This document shows, in pieces, positions 1 through 9,573 of a DNA stretch of 64,000 nucleotides. The stretch comes from Pseudoalteromonas carrageenovora IAM 12662 (GTDB lineage Bacteria; Pseudomonadota; Gammaproteobacteria; Enterobacterales; Alteromonadaceae). The position numbers were made by a program, and so were the translations under genes. Each line of letters begins with the position of its first letter. The stretch's first letter is position 1. The stretch lies in the NCBI RefSeq assembly GCF_900239935.1, contig NZ_LT965928.1, forward strand, positions 2,683,520 to 2,747,519, in the 5' to 3' direction. Under the pieces are notes generated by a model. The model ran no database searches. It saw only the letters and a list, made by a program, of their open reading frames with translations, and was not told where the DNA came from.

Positions 1-565
1 CATCTGCACCTGTAACACCAAATACGCTACCCGCAGCAGTGTCACTAGCAAAAGAACCTCCAATTTCTTCCGCTGCTACACTTTTTAATGAAACATTAAT
101 TACCTCGTTGGCATTAGCACCAATTTGGAATGACTTAGTGCCGAAACCACCATCAAGAAGTTGTTGGCCACCAAATGAAGTAGTATCGGCTATGCGTGTT
201 AATTCAGTTTGTAAAGCTGATACTTCTTTTTGCAATGAGTCACGGTCTTCTTTAGAATTTGAGCCATTAGCAGATTGTAGCGCTAGTTCACGCATACGTT
301 GCAAAATATTGGTTGACTCACTCATAGCACCCTCAGCAGTTTGTGCCATTGAAATACCATCATTAGCATTACGCTGTGCTACTGCTAATCCGTTTACTTG
401 TGAAGTTAAACGGTTTGAGATTTGCAGGCCTGCCGCATCATCTTTTGCGCTGTTAATACGCATACCCGATGACAAGCGTTCCATTGACGTTGCAAGGTCT
501 GAACCTGATTGAGACAAGTTACGTTGAGCATTTAGTGAAGATACATTTGTATTTACTGAAATCAT
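1..565 (-). CDS. fliC: Flagellin, second copy (3' end outside window)
   Basis: This gene encodes a flagellin, the subunit of the flagellar filament. About 188 N-terminal residues are visible, starting at the ATG at 565-563 with an AGGAG-type ribosome site just upstream. The N-terminus reads [17 protein letters not shown] and continues with the [20 protein letters not shown] motif, the D0/D1 coiled-coil signature of flagellins. The rest of the gene lies beyond base 1. It is closely related to the flagellin at 875-2284 but uses different codons over most of the shared length. The exception is the first 93 bases of the window, which are identical to 1717-1809. It has its own sigma-28-type promoter at 656-682. 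Family assignment is certain. Which filament layer it builds cannot be told. Confidence 0.95.
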   Translation of the reverse strand, partial: MISVNTNVSSLNAQRNLSQSGSDLATSMERLSSGMRINSAKDDAAGLQISNRLTSQVNGLAVAQRNANDGISMAQTAEGAMSESTNILQRMRELALQSANGSNSKEDRDSLQKEVSALQTELTRIADTTSFGGQQLLDGGFGTKSFQIGANANEVINVSLKSVAAEEIGGSFASDTAAGSVFGVTGAD

Positions 566-655
566 AATAAAACTCCTGATTACTTTCGTAATGTTTCTGT
601 TTAGATTTAACCAAGAGCTGTCACAATTGTATGTTCAAGCTCTGTACTGATTAAG

Positions 656-682
656 TTAACGGCAGGAGAAAATTTATCTTTA
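656..682 (-). promoter_or_regulatory. Sigma-28 (FliA) promoter of the second flagellin
   Basis: Read on the minus strand this is TAAAGATA, 11 bases, then GCCGTTAA. It matches the flagellar sigma-28 consensus (TAAAGTTT-N11-GCCGATAA) with the correct spacing and sits about 90 bases upstream of the flagellin ATG at 565. Known consensus plus position make this a late flagellar promoter. Confidence 0.85.
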
Positions 683-806
683 GCGTTATTTTGATTTATT
701 CTTAAAGTAATTTATAAAATAAACCTAAACACCTAATTTTAAAAAGAATAATAAAACCACCTCCCCCTAAAAAAGTTTTTCATTCACGTACAGCGTACTA
801 TTTTTC

Positions 807-846
807 GTCAAAAACTAAAAAGCACACCTAAAAAAGCGTGCTTTTT
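807..846 (-). terminator. Terminator of the first flagellin gene
   Basis: Minus-strand hairpin whose arms AAAAAGCAC (846-838) and GTGCTTTTT (825-817) pair perfectly, followed by T-rich sequence (TTTTTAGTTTTT). It begins about 30 bases after the flagellin stop at 875. The 309-base gap 566-874 holds this terminator, the sigma-28 promoter at 656-682 and the ribosome site of the next flagellin. I see nothing else in it. Confidence 0.8.
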
Positions 847-874
847 ATTATAAGCTTTATTAGCTTGTTTGTTA

Positions 875-2284
875 CTATCCACCCAACAAGCTAATTGCTG
901 CCTGTGGAATTTGGTTTGCTTGAGATAGGATTGACGTACCAGCTTGCTGTAATATTTGATTTTTTGTCATCTCTGCTGTTTCAGTTGCAAAGTCAGTATC
1001 TTGAATACGACTTCTAGAGGCCGATACATTTTCTTCAATATTAGCAAGATTGCTGATTGTGAAACTAAAACGGTTCTGTACAGCACCAAGATCAGATCTT
1101 TGTCCATCAATATCAGCAATTGCAGAATCGATTAATGAAAGCGCTCTTTGTGAACCTGCTTGAGTAGATACATCTATTGAGTCAACATACTGCTCTGTAG
1201 ATTGTGCCGTGATGGCTCCCGTCGTTTCTGTGCCTCCACTTACAGTGAATGATTTCTCAGATGAAAACTCTAAGCTTGAGGTCAGACTGGCTGCAGCACT
1301 ATCCGTACCAACTGCTGCAATAGTCCCACCTCTTTCGGTAAGCGAAACTGTATTAGTAGCAACACCGTCTGCATTTTTTTGGATTGCTATACCATCCACA
1401 CCACTAGCGTTTAATTGTACAACCGTGCCACTTACTTCTGCATCATAACCCAAATCTTTTAATTTTGCGGCTAAACCATCATTATCAAGGCCATCTAAAG
1501 CTATTTCTTTATCTCCAACAGTAAGTACCCCTGTAACTGAGCCACCCAAAGCAATATCCACTTTAGCAACAGCTGCGGCGTTAACACCTGATGCTGATGC
1601 ATTAATTACACTAGCTGCCTCTGTTACCGTTGAGTCTGCTTCAATCAATACACTAGAAGAATCTATACCTGACGCAAAAACTAAAGTTTCATCAACTGTG
1701 CTTTTATTAAATTCAGCATCTGCACCTGTAACACCAAATACGCTACCCGCAGCAGTGTCACTAGCAAAAGAACCTCCAATTTCTTCCGCTGCTACACTTT
1801 TTAATGAAAGGTTTATGATTTCATTAGCATTTGCACCTACTTGAAATGACTTTGTACCATAACTTCCATCAAGTAATTGCTGACCACCAAATGAGGTTGT
1901 ATCTGCAATACGTGTTAGCTCAACTTGAAGGGCTGACACTTCTTTTTGCAGCGCTTCGCGGTCTTCTGTTGAGTTTGAACCATTTGCCGATTGCAGAGCA
2001 AGTTCACGCATACGCTGAAGTATGTTAGTTGACTCACTCATTGCGCCCTCTGCTGTTTGCGCCATTGAGATACCATCGTTGGCATTACGTTGAGCAACTG
2101 ATAAACCATTAATTTGTGATGTTAAACGGTTTGAAATTTGCAGGCCTGCCGCATCATCTTTTGCGCTATTGATACGCATACCTGATGACAAGCGCTCCAT
2201 TGAGGTTGCTAGGCCTTCGCCAGATTTTGTTAGGTTACGTTGTGCGTTTAGTGACGACACATTAGTATTTACTGTTAATGCCAT
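875..2284 (-). CDS. fliC: Flagellin, first copy
   Basis: This gene encodes a 469-residue flagellin. The N-terminal D0/D1 region (about residues 1-140, with [20 protein letters not shown]) and the C-terminal helix (about 380-469, ending [16 protein letters not shown]) are the conserved parts that polymerise. The central 200 or so residues are Ser/Thr/Ala/Val-rich and form the variable surface domain. The length is larger than the roughly 280-380 residues of many Vibrio flagellins, owing to this insert. The gene starts at an ATG after an AGGAG-like site. Upstream at 2369-2384 is a sigma-54 element, not a sigma-28 one, which recalls the sigma-54-dependent flaA of Vibrio. It lies downstream of flgL but has its own promoter and terminator. 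Confidence 0.97.
   Translation of the reverse strand: MALTVNTNVSSLNAQRNLTKSGEGLATSMERLSSGMRINSAKDDAAGLQISNRLTSQINGLSVAQRNANDGISMAQTAEGAMSESTNILQRMRELALQSANGSNSTEDREALQKEVSALQVELTRIADTTSFGGQQLLDGSYGTKSFQVGANANEIINLSLKSVAAEEIGGSFASDTAAGSVFGVTGADAEFNKSTVDETLVFASGIDSSSVLIEADSTVTEAASVINASASGVNAAAVAKVDIALGGSVTGVLTVGDKEIALDGLDNDGLAAKLKDLGYDAEVSGTVVQLNASGVDGIAIQKNADGVATNTVSLTERGGTIAAVGTDSAAASLTSSLEFSSEKSFTVSGGTETTGAITAQSTEQYVDSIDVSTQAGSQRALSLIDSAIADIDGQRSDLGAVQNRFSFTISNLANIEENVSASRSRIQDTDFATETAEMTKNQILQQAGTSILSQANQIPQAAISLLGG
1717..1809. repeat. 93-bp segment identical to bases 1-93 (flagellin pair)
   Basis: Bases 1717-1809 and 1-93 are identical base for base. Just downstream of this segment (1810 onward against 94 onward) the two flagellin genes differ at many synonymous positions. 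The match covers the start of the variable central region (protein segment around [18 protein letters not shown]) and may extend past the window edge. Confidence 0.95.
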
Positions 2285-2368
2285 TTTACCATCTCCTAGG
2301 TTTAAACAGAGTGTGGTTCAACACGTTTTAACAGGAACCACTATTCGATAATTTCTTACTATTAGAAA

Positions 2369-2384
2369 AGCATTTACTGTGCCA
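2369..2384 (-). promoter_or_regulatory. Sigma-54 promoter of the first flagellin
   Basis: The minus strand reads TGGCACAGTAAATGCT: the -24 GG and -12 GC dinucleotides are separated by exactly ten bases, and TGGCAC is the full consensus -24 box. It lies about 85 bases upstream of the flagellin start at 2284. No sigma-28 element was found in this gap. Confidence 0.85.
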
Positions 2385-2508
2385 ACTTTTAAATGAATAT
2401 AACCACATGTTTTTAAAGTGTTTTCAATAAAAATATCAAACGTTAATAATAAGTTATCTATTTAGCGGGAGTGACGACAATTTATTGCCGCTATTTTGAG
2501 GGAGGTTT

Positions 2509-2537
2509 TTGCCGCTTTGTATTAACTAAAGCGGCAA
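2509..2537. terminator. Hairpin 3' of flgL
   Basis: The arms TTGCCGCTTT and AAAGCGGCAA pair perfectly over ten bases around a 9-base loop, 22 bases after the flgL stop. A third partial copy of the TTGCCGCT arm lies at about 2485. There is no clear T-run on the minus strand after the stem, so this may act as a 3'-end stabiliser and not as a classical terminator. Confidence 0.5.
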
Positions 2538-2559
2538 GGTATTTCTGCTTATAATCAGT

Positions 2560-3813
2560 TTATAAGTAATCAAATAAAGAAAGGTTAGTTAAACGGCCAA
2601 ACGTGGCTTGTGATGCTTGTAGTGCAGTTTCTTGTTTAGTGAGCTCACTAATGGCTTCTGCCATGTCTACTTCAACTAAGTCAGAGAGATTACTTTTGTT
2701 TTGAATATCTTGTGCAAGGTTAGACTCGCTAACTCTTTCAAGTGCATTCATACGCCCACCTAAACTTGCTTGCGTAAAAACAACTTGCTCGCTGGCGTTT
2801 TGTAATTGCACTAAACCATCGGCTAAAACTTGCTGAAAGTCATCACCTTCAAGTGTGCCGTCATTTAAACCTGTAATAAGCGATTGCAAGGTATTAAGTA
2901 CATTTTCTTTACCTGGCTTTTCAAGGCTAAAATCGAGTTGGCCTGGTGCTGTGCCTTCAAATTCAATTTTCATACCTGCAAAGTCGATAGGCTCATCAGT
3001 AACTTCACCCGTTACTGTTGGTGTTAGTGGAGCACCATCTCTGTATATTTCGTAAGTTTGGGGATCGTCAGCCGTAGCACCCGGGCTTACAAGTACACTA
3101 TATGTATTTGCAGTCGCTGAGGCTGTTGGGTCTGCGTTGTAATTTGCTTGATGGAAGCTATCAAACTCAGTTTGGCCATCAACATAAACACTTGCCGCTG
3201 TAATAGAACCCGAAACTGTGGCTGCATTTGACGCAACATTCAAGCGTGCATCAGTTTTCTCGAACGTATCAAAACCGTTATCGCTAGATTTAATACTTAC
3301 GCCTTCAGCAATGGTAATTACATGCTGGCCTTGATCTCCGTTATAAGTATATTCACCCGTAGTAGAGTCAAATTGGTAAGGTTGGGTACTGTCTTGGTAG
3401 CCTGAAAAAATAAACTTACCGTCTTCTGAGCGAGTATTCATTAAATTGACGAGTGTTTTTTGTATTTCGCTCAATTCGGCGGCAATAGACTCTAAATCAT
3501 CTTGTGTATAAGCACCATTACCTGCTTGAATAGTCAGCTCTTGTGCTTGTTGAATATTAGTATTTACACTTTGTAAGATGGTCTCTTCAGTTTCTAGGCG
3601 GCCATTTAATTGGTCAATATTTTTAGTGTATTGCTCATTAGTTTGTATTTTATTTGAATACAGCATCCCTTGCGAAACAGCAGCAGGCGCTTCTGAGGTG
3701 GTTAAATACTTCTCCCCTGTCGTTACTTGCTCTTGTGCATTAGCAACACTTTGTTGGTTGTCGAGTATTTTATTTATGTTGTTTTGGTACATTAAGTTAT
3801 TTGATAAACGCAT
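2560..3813 (-). CDS. flgL: Flagellar hook-filament junction protein FlgL (HAP3)
   Basis: FlgL links the filament to FlgK at the hook tip. The 417-residue product begins MRLSNNLMYQNNINKILDNQ and ends in a coiled-coil region (ISELTKQETALQASQATFGR), the two conserved FlgL/flagellin-type ends. The central part is variable and acidic. It follows flgK with a 2-base gap, so the two are surely co-transcribed from the sigma-54 site before flgJ. The length is typical of Vibrio/Shewanella FlgL. Identity rests on end motifs and on order (flgJ-flgK-flgL). Confidence 0.95.
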   Translation of the reverse strand: MRLSNNLMYQNNINKILDNQQSVANAQEQVTTGEKYLTTSEAPAAVSQGMLYSNKIQTNEQYTKNIDQLNGRLETEETILQSVNTNIQQAQELTIQAGNGAYTQDDLESIAAELSEIQKTLVNLMNTRSEDGKFIFSGYQDSTQPYQFDSTTGEYTYNGDQGQHVITIAEGVSIKSSDNGFDTFEKTDARLNVASNAATVSGSITAASVYVDGQTEFDSFHQANYNADPTASATANTYSVLVSPGATADDPQTYEIYRDGAPLTPTVTGEVTDEPIDFAGMKIEFEGTAPGQLDFSLEKPGKENVLNTLQSLITGLNDGTLEGDDFQQVLADGLVQLQNASEQVVFTQASLGGRMNALERVSESNLAQDIQNKSNLSDLVEVDMAEAISELTKQETALQASQATFGRLTNLSLFDYL

Positions 3814-3815
3814 AA

Positions 3816-5828
3816 TTACCTCGCCGCACTTAATAAGGTGTCAAAAATTTCTTGAGCTGCAGCCAGTACTTGCGCTGATGCTGAATATGATTGCTGAAAA
3901 CGCAGTAAATTAGCGGCCTCTTCATCTAGGTTTACACCCGAGAGCGACTCATACCACGCCTCTGATTGCTCTGCTAGCGCATCAAATGCACTTGCACTGG
4001 TAATTGCTTGGCCGGTTACTACGCCAATATCGCTCACTAAACCTGAGTAAGCTTGATTAAATGTGTCGTGATTATCGGCCGTGGCCGTAGTTACTACATT
4101 TTTACGCACTAATTCGCCATTTTGTAAATCAGCTAGTTTTAAACCATTACGGTTATCATCAAAGCCGCCTTCATTAAATTCAAGTGTAAACGTGTCCCCA
4201 GTGGCTGGCGTGCCTTCAATGTCAAAGTCAAAGCCGTAGCTATCATAAGGTGCGCCTGCTTGTGCTAAAACACCTTCAGCTGGTGGTACTATGGTTATTG
4301 GTACATTAGTGCCATTACCGTCGCTAATTAAATAATCATTGGTACCTGCAGCTTTAACAAGGGTTATTTCACCGTTTGTTAAGCCTGGCGCCGAAGTAAA
4401 ACCACCAGAGGTAACACTTGTTACCTCTCCTGCTGAAATAGTTGCTGTACTTGTATTGTCGATACTATTTGCTGTACGAATTGGTGAAGCAAGCGCTAGG
4501 TCTTCACCGCGACTGGTAGCAAGTGTAATGCTGGTAGCGGCTTCTGAGTTTAATTTTATTTGAAACTGATCGCCTTCAACACCACTCCCTGAAACGTTAA
4601 TTTGTAAACCAAATGACTCTCCACTTGTAATGTCATCAGAGTTAATAACACCTGATGCTGGTATAGTAGCTAAAGAGGCGCTACCTACTGGTTCACCTTT
4701 ATTGTCAATAGGTTGAATACTTACTTCATCAGCATTGGCGGTGTAGGTAATAATAAAGTCACTAGCCGGTAATTCACTGCCTTTACCGGGTTCTACTGTG
4801 GCTGTCATATTCGTAACACCACCGCTATTATCTTTATACGCATAAGCACCGACAGTAGGTATATTAAATATATCACCGCCTAACTCGCCATTAGCATCCA
4901 TACCCAATTTATTTTGTTCGTTAAACGCATCGGCAATTGCCAACCCCATTTGGCCTATTTGGTTTTGTGCTGGCACTAAGATGTCATCTCTAAATGCGAG
5001 TAAGCCGCCAATTTTGCCCTTTAATTTACTTGAATCTATTTCTAGCGGCACAGCTTTGCCGCCATTTACGTCAAGTGTGAGTTCTTTAAAATTAGGATCA
5101 GGGTCGCCCGACAGTGAAAACAAGTTAAAAGTACCGTTCTCCATAACTAAAGACTCGCCAGTGCCCATAAATACAAGCTTTTCGCCATTTGGGCCATCAA
5201 GAGTTTCTATATCAACTAATTCTGATAGCTCACGAATTGCTAAATCTCGTTGATTGTAAATAGAGCTTGCGTCTGATGCGTTATTTGTTCCGTTTACTAC
5301 CGCTATCTCTTGGTTTAACGTATTAATATTTTGAATTAATGAATTTGCCTCGTCAGAAAAAATCTCGAGTTGTTCGTTCACTATGCTTTGCTGCTCAAGC
5401 ACTATGCCTGAAAGTCTATCCATTTGATCAACTAGGCTTTGCGCATCAGTCATTACCAATGAGCGAGCAACAGATGAAGAAGGCTGGTTTAATGCCTCTT
5501 GCACGTTGTTGAAAAGCGAATTGATACCAGTTGATAAATTATTAGATTCTTCAGAAAAAATGGTATCTACACGGTTTGCCTCAGTAACAAACTGATCAAA
5601 AAATGATTTATTAGAGGTATCGCGATTTAATTGCGATTGGGCAAACTCGTTCAAAAGCCTATATGTTTCGCCCCGCCCTACTTGATTATCAACCATAGTG
5701 GTAAATTCAGTTCGCTCACGTACGTAGCCCTCAGTATTTACATTGGTGATATTTTTACTGGTCGTTTGCAAAAGCTCAGAGCTTGAACGTACCCCAGCAC
5801 TGGCAATATTTAATAAACTAAACGACAT
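3816..5828 (-). CDS. flgK: Flagellar hook-associated protein FlgK (HAP1)
   Basis: FlgK is the first hook-filament junction protein. The 670-residue product starts MSFSLLNIASAGVRSSSELL and contains the rod/hook-family motif (TTSKNITNVNTEGYVRERTE, about residues 22-41). It ends with LLRFQQSYSASAQVLAAAQE, the conserved C-terminal motif shared by FlgK, FlgE and FlgG. The middle is an insertion-rich surface region, which explains a size larger than the 547 residues of the E. coli protein. It follows flgJ with a 1-base gap and precedes flgL by 2 bases. Confidence 0.96.
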   Translation of the reverse strand: MSFSLLNIASAGVRSSSELLQTTSKNITNVNTEGYVRERTEFTTMVDNQVGRGETYRLLNEFAQSQLNRDTSNKSFFDQFVTEANRVDTIFSEESNNLSTGINSLFNNVQEALNQPSSSVARSLVMTDAQSLVDQMDRLSGIVLEQQSIVNEQLEIFSDEANSLIQNINTLNQEIAVVNGTNNASDASSIYNQRDLAIRELSELVDIETLDGPNGEKLVFMGTGESLVMENGTFNLFSLSGDPDPNFKELTLDVNGGKAVPLEIDSSKLKGKIGGLLAFRDDILVPAQNQIGQMGLAIADAFNEQNKLGMDANGELGGDIFNIPTVGAYAYKDNSGGVTNMTATVEPGKGSELPASDFIITYTANADEVSIQPIDNKGEPVGSASLATIPASGVINSDDITSGESFGLQINVSGSGVEGDQFQIKLNSEAATSITLATSRGEDLALASPIRTANSIDNTSTATISAGEVTSVTSGGFTSAPGLTNGEITLVKAAGTNDYLISDGNGTNVPITIVPPAEGVLAQAGAPYDSYGFDFDIEGTPATGDTFTLEFNEGGFDDNRNGLKLADLQNGELVRKNVVTTATADNHDTFNQAYSGLVSDIGVVTGQAITSASAFDALAEQSEAWYESLSGVNLDEEAANLLRFQQSYSASAQVLAAAQEIFDTLLSAAR

Positions 5829-5829
5829 A

Positions 5830-6822
5830 TTACTTCACTCCTTGGGCAAACGCGCTTGTTGCAATATTTTTAAGCTCACTGCTATTTAGCACTTTTTTAA
5901 TTTTACTCGCGTAATTAGGATCGGTTGCGTAGCCTGCTTTTTGTAGTGAATCTAAAAATTCATTTGGCTTTGCGGTATTTTGTAGTGCTTCTTCGTAACG
6001 TGGGTTTTGCGTTAAAAAATCAACAAAGTCGTTTACGCTATCTTTAATAGAATCGTAGGCTCTAAAGCTTGCTTGTTTTTTAACAGCTGTACCTTGCTCA
6101 AACTCAAGTGTTACTTTACTTGCTTTGTCGCCTTCCCAGCTTTTATCTGACTTAATATTAAATAAGTTATTTGAGCTGCCACCATCACTTTTACTAATGA
6201 TATGCTTACCCCACCCCGTTTCAAGGGCGGCCTGAGCCACCATTACAGCTGGGTTTAAGCCAATTTTTTGTGCTGCAGTTTTAGCGTGTTCCCACACTGA
6301 ACTTACAAACTGCTCTGCTGTTTCAAAATTAGTGCTACTCGCTTTAGGCTCATTAATATTGGCTTGAGTACTATCAATAGCAGCTGCTTGTTGCTCGTTT
6401 TTTTCATGCGCAAGTGTTGACCCAGCACGCTTGTCACTAAAAAAGTCATTTGTTGTTCTTAACACTGAACCGGGCATAAAGTTATCTGCTTCTGGCGAAA
6501 GCTGCTGCACTATTAAATCAGCTAAACCTAGAGAGCCGTTTGATGAAAGCTCAGAGGAAAGCTGCTGATCGTGCATTTCTTCAAAAAACTTTACACCACT
6601 TGAATTAAAAGGACTGTCTTCGTCTTCGAAAGCTTCATTTGCTTTGCGCATTCCTTTTAGCAGCATTTGCGTAAAAATAGCTTCAAATTGTGCAGCCGCT
6701 TTTTTAAGCGCAGCTTTTGAGGCATCAGTTGATGCATCACCGCTGTTTAAAGCGTCTTGACGTAATGTATTTAAATTACTTAAATCAAAAAAGTTTTGCT
6801 TATCGAGGTGATTTGTTTCCAT
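5830..6822 (-). CDS. flgJ: Flagellar rod-assembly protein and peptidoglycan hydrolase FlgJ
   Basis: FlgJ caps the growing rod and opens the peptidoglycan for it. In this 330-residue protein the N-terminal third (about 30-110, with FEAIFTQMLLKGMRKANEAF) is the rod-binding domain. The C-terminal half (about 165-325, with AALETGWGKHIISKSDGGSS and FRAYDSIKDSVNDFVDFL) is a glucosaminidase/muramidase-type domain containing the expected catalytic Glu in the ALETGWG motif. It is therefore the dual-domain beta/gammaproteobacterial form. It is first in a flgJKL unit: a terminator (6893-6927) separates it from flgI, and a sigma-54 element sits at 6861-6876. Confidence 0.96.
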   Translation of the reverse strand: METNHLDKQNFFDLSNLNTLRQDALNSGDASTDASKAALKKAAAQFEAIFTQMLLKGMRKANEAFEDEDSPFNSSGVKFFEEMHDQQLSSELSSNGSLGLADLIVQQLSPEADNFMPGSVLRTTNDFFSDKRAGSTLAHEKNEQQAAAIDSTQANINEPKASSTNFETAEQFVSSVWEHAKTAAQKIGLNPAVMVAQAALETGWGKHIISKSDGGSSNNLFNIKSDKSWEGDKASKVTLEFEQGTAVKKQASFRAYDSIKDSVNDFVDFLTQNPRYEEALQNTAKPNEFLDSLQKAGYATDPNYASKIKKVLNSSELKNIATSAFAQGVK

Positions 6823-6860
6823 CAGCTTTTTGACACAAAAATGAATAATGCTTTAACAAA

Positions 6861-6876
6861 TGCAAAAATTGAGCCA
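6861..6876 (-). promoter_or_regulatory. Sigma-54 promoter of flgJKL
   Basis: The minus strand reads TGGCTCAATTTTTGCA, with the GG and GC of the -24/-12 boxes separated by ten bases and a TTGCA -12 box. It is about 40 bases upstream of the flgJ start and just downstream of the flgI terminator. Confidence 0.8.
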
Positions 6877-6892
6877 AAGAAGGGGAAACAAT

Positions 6893-6927
6893 AAAAAGCT
6901 TAAGTCCCTTTTGTATACTTAAGCTTT
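6893..6927 (-). terminator. Terminator of the flgFGHI unit
   Basis: Minus-strand arms AAAGCTTAAGT and ACTTAAGCTTT pair perfectly over 11 bases and are followed by TTTTATTG. It lies 30 bases after the flgI stop. Confidence 0.85.
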
Positions 6928-6956
6928 GTTTGGAAGGAGTAACAACCTGCAACTAA

Positions 6957-8051
6957 TTAAATAACAACAAGCTGACCGTTAATGGCACCCGCTTCTTTTA
7001 GGGCTTCTAAAATAGCCATTAAATCGCCAGGCGCTGCACCTACTTCGTTTATTGCACGCACTAAATCGTCAAGACTAACGCCCGGGTTAAAAACAAACGC
7101 ACGAGAATCATCTTGGTTTACATCAATAATGCTTTGCTGCGTGACAACAGTATCGCCGTTTGCTAGCGGATTTGGTTGAGAGACATTTTGTTGCTCTGCA
7201 ATTGTTACAGTTAAGCCACCATGCGTAATTGCCGCTGGCTGAAGCTTTACGTTTTTACCAATAACAATGGTACCTGTTCGCGAATTAACAATAATTTTTG
7301 CTGCTGTATCAGCGGGTTTAAACTCAAGGTTTTCAAGCGTAGATAAGTAAGACACACGCTGCGAGGCATCCCGTGGCGCTAAAACTCTTATAGAAGCAGC
7401 ATCCAGTGCTTGTGCACTATTAGGGCCCACTAAATCGTTAATCGTTTTTTCTAAGCGTTTAGCAGTTGTGAAGTCTGGGCGATTTAAATTAAAAGTAATG
7501 TAATCACCTTGCATAAACGGGCTTTCTACGGCGCGCTCTACAGTAGCACCATTTGGCACTCTGCCAACTGTAGGTGTATTAATAACAACTTTACTGCCAT
7601 CAAGCCCTTGGGCGCCTAAACCACCGACAATTAAGCTACCTTGTGCAATTGCGTACACGTTGCCATCTACCCCTTTTAAAAAGGTTTGCAGCAACGTACC
7701 ACCACGTAAACTCCCTGCACTACCAATAGACGAGACAGTGATGTCAATTGTTTGCCCTGGTTTTCTAAAAGCGGGTAACTCAGCATGAACAGCTACTGCA
7801 GCTACATTTTTAATTTTAGGACTTTGCGTAGAAGGAAGCGTAATACCAAAACTATTTAGCATGCCTCTGAAGCTTTGTTGCGTATATGAGTTTTGCTCTC
7901 CAGTGCCAGGTAGGCCAACAACTAAACCATAACCAACTAATTGGTTAGACCTTACGCCTTCGACCATAGACACGTCTTTAATGCGCTCGGCGCTCGCAGT
8001 AAACTGCAAGCTTAGTAAAACGACTAAACATAAAGCTTTTAGGCTCTTCAT
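6957..8051 (-). CDS. flgI: Flagellar P-ring protein FlgI
   Basis: FlgI forms the P ring of the basal body in the peptidoglycan layer. The 364-residue precursor has a Sec signal peptide ([20 protein letters not shown], cleaved near ASA-ER). The family motif [20 protein letters not shown] follows at about residues 32-51, and the C-terminus [16 protein letters not shown] is typical. The length matches the family (about 365). It follows flgH with an 11-base gap and is the last gene before a strong terminator. FlgA, encoded at 15498-16205, is the chaperone for this protein. Confidence 0.98.
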   Translation of the reverse strand: MKSLKALCLVVLLSLQFTASAERIKDVSMVEGVRSNQLVGYGLVVGLPGTGEQNSYTQQSFRGMLNSFGITLPSTQSPKIKNVAAVAVHAELPAFRKPGQTIDITVSSIGSAGSLRGGTLLQTFLKGVDGNVYAIAQGSLIVGGLGAQGLDGSKVVINTPTVGRVPNGATVERAVESPFMQGDYITFNLNRPDFTTAKRLEKTINDLVGPNSAQALDAASIRVLAPRDASQRVSYLSTLENLEFKPADTAAKIIVNSRTGTIVIGKNVKLQPAAITHGGLTVTIAEQQNVSQPNPLANGDTVVTQQSIIDVNQDDSRAFVFNPGVSLDDLVRAINEVGAAPGDLMAILEALKEAGAINGQLVVI

Positions 8052-8062
8052 GTTGCTACCCT

Positions 8063-8746
8063 CTAAAATGGAAACAGCGAACTGCTAAAGAAGCGTGTAA
8101 GCCAACCTGGACTTTGCGATTCTTGTGTTTGACCTTTACCCGAGTACTGAATACGAGCATTTGCAATGCGGTTTGACTCTACTGTGTTATCAGCACTTAC
8201 ATCTTGCGGGCGAACTAAGCCTTCGAGCCTAATAAATTCTTCACCGGTATTTAAGGTTAGCCATTTTTCGCCGCGAATAACTAAATTACCATTTGGTAAA
8301 ACACGCATAACATTTACCGAAATATCGCCTACTAAACTGTTTGATTGATTTGATTTAGAATCACCCGTAAACGATGAATCGCTGCCAATACCAAACTGAA
8401 TACTGTCGCCACCAATATTTACAGGTAAACCACCTAAGCCGATAACAGGATCGAGGCTTGCGTCAGTTTCTTTATCTGTTTCTGTTTTAGCGGCTTTAGT
8501 AGCTTGGGTAGACTCTTCAAGTTTAACCGTAATTATATCGCCAGTACGTAGTGCTTTTTTGTCTGAATATAAATCGTTAGAAGTATGAGTATTAAATAAA
8601 GACCCAGTTGCTACCAGGGGCTCTACAACGGGCTCTGGGTACATAGGTGCATAGTACGGATCGTCTTGTACTACTTCACTATTTTGCGTAGACATACAGC
8701 CACTTAAAAATAAAGCACCTGCTGAAATAAATAAAATTTTACGCAT
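8063..8746 (-). CDS. flgH: Flagellar L-ring lipoprotein FlgH
   Basis: FlgH forms the L ring in the outer membrane. The 227-residue lipoprotein has a signal ending in the lipobox L-S-G-C ([20 protein letters not shown]). It carries the family segment around [14 protein letters not shown] and [18 protein letters not shown], and ends with [14 protein letters not shown], a typical FlgH C-terminus. It sits between flgG (17-base gap) and flgI (11-base gap) in one transcription unit. Confidence 0.98.
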   Translation of the reverse strand: MRKILFISAGALFLSGCMSTQNSEVVQDDPYYAPMYPEPVVEPLVATGSLFNTHTSNDLYSDKKALRTGDIITVKLEESTQATKAAKTETDKETDASLDPVIGLGGLPVNIGGDSIQFGIGSDSSFTGDSKSNQSNSLVGDISVNVMRVLPNGNLVIRGEKWLTLNTGEEFIRLEGLVRPQDVSADNTVESNRIANARIQYSGKGQTQESQSPGWLTRFFSSSLFPF

Positions 8747-8763
8747 AAAAGTCCCCTTACTCT

Positions 8764-9552
8764 TTAAAGCTGTTGATTAATGTAACTCATCATTTCGTCA
8801 ACGGCCGAGATAACCTTGGAGTTCATCTCGTAAATACGCTGCGTTTCAATTAGGTTTACCAGCTCTTCGGTTACATTTACATTTGATGTTTCAAGTGAAC
8901 CTTGAATAATACTTCCAAGTCCTTCAACTCCCGGGTTACCTTGTACCGGTGCACCACTAACAGCAGTCTCGGTGTAAAGGTTTTGCCCAATTGGTTCAAG
9001 GCCTGATGGATTAATAAAGTCACTAATTGTTAACTGCCCAATAACCACGTTATCAGCTTGACCTGCAACACGTACCGACACTTCGCCATCTTGTGAAACG
9101 GTTATTGATTGTGCGTCATCTGGTACATTCATTTCGGGCTGAATTACGTAGCCAGCTCCAGAGGTTACAATTCGTCCATCGCCATCAGTTGTAAATTGGC
9201 CATTGCGTGAGTAGGCAATATTGCCATCTGGCTGAAGTACTTCAAAAAAACCTTCGCCAGAAATCATCCAATCTAAAGAGTTCTCGGTAGTTAACATATT
9301 ACCTTGAGTAAACTCTTTTTGGTTGGCAACCACCTTAGCACCCGCACCTAACATTAAACCTGACGGCATTTCGGTATCTTGCGATGAACGACCACCCGGC
9401 TGATTAATATTTTGATAGAGTAAATCTTCAAATATAGCGCGGCTTTTTTTGTAACCTACGGTGCTGGCATTCGCTAAGTTATTTGAAATAACCGATATAT
9501 CGGTTTGTTGAGCGTCTAGCCCTGTTTTACTGATCCACAATGCTGGATTCAT
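8764..9552 (-). CDS. flgG: Flagellar distal rod protein FlgG
   Basis: FlgG builds the distal rod. The 262-residue protein begins MNPALWISKTGLDAQQTDIS with the rod motif SVISNNLANASTVGYKKSRA. It ends with NVNVTEELVNLIETQRIYEM, the canonical FlgG C-terminal motif. The length matches the E. coli protein (260). It follows flgF by 21 bases and precedes flgH. Confidence 0.98.
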   Translation of the reverse strand: MNPALWISKTGLDAQQTDISVISNNLANASTVGYKKSRAIFEDLLYQNINQPGGRSSQDTEMPSGLMLGAGAKVVANQKEFTQGNMLTTENSLDWMISGEGFFEVLQPDGNIAYSRNGQFTTDGDGRIVTSGAGYVIQPEMNVPDDAQSITVSQDGEVSVRVAGQADNVVIGQLTISDFINPSGLEPIGQNLYTETAVSGAPVQGNPGVEGLGSIIQGSLETSNVNVTEELVNLIETQRIYEMNSKVISAVDEMMSYINQQL

Positions 9553-9573
9553 AATTATGCCCTCATTTTAAAG

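Noticed and set aside
39..512. Plus-strand open frames opposite the flagellins and flagellar genes
   Set aside because: They are antisense shadows of conserved genes, without ribosome sites or recognisable domains.
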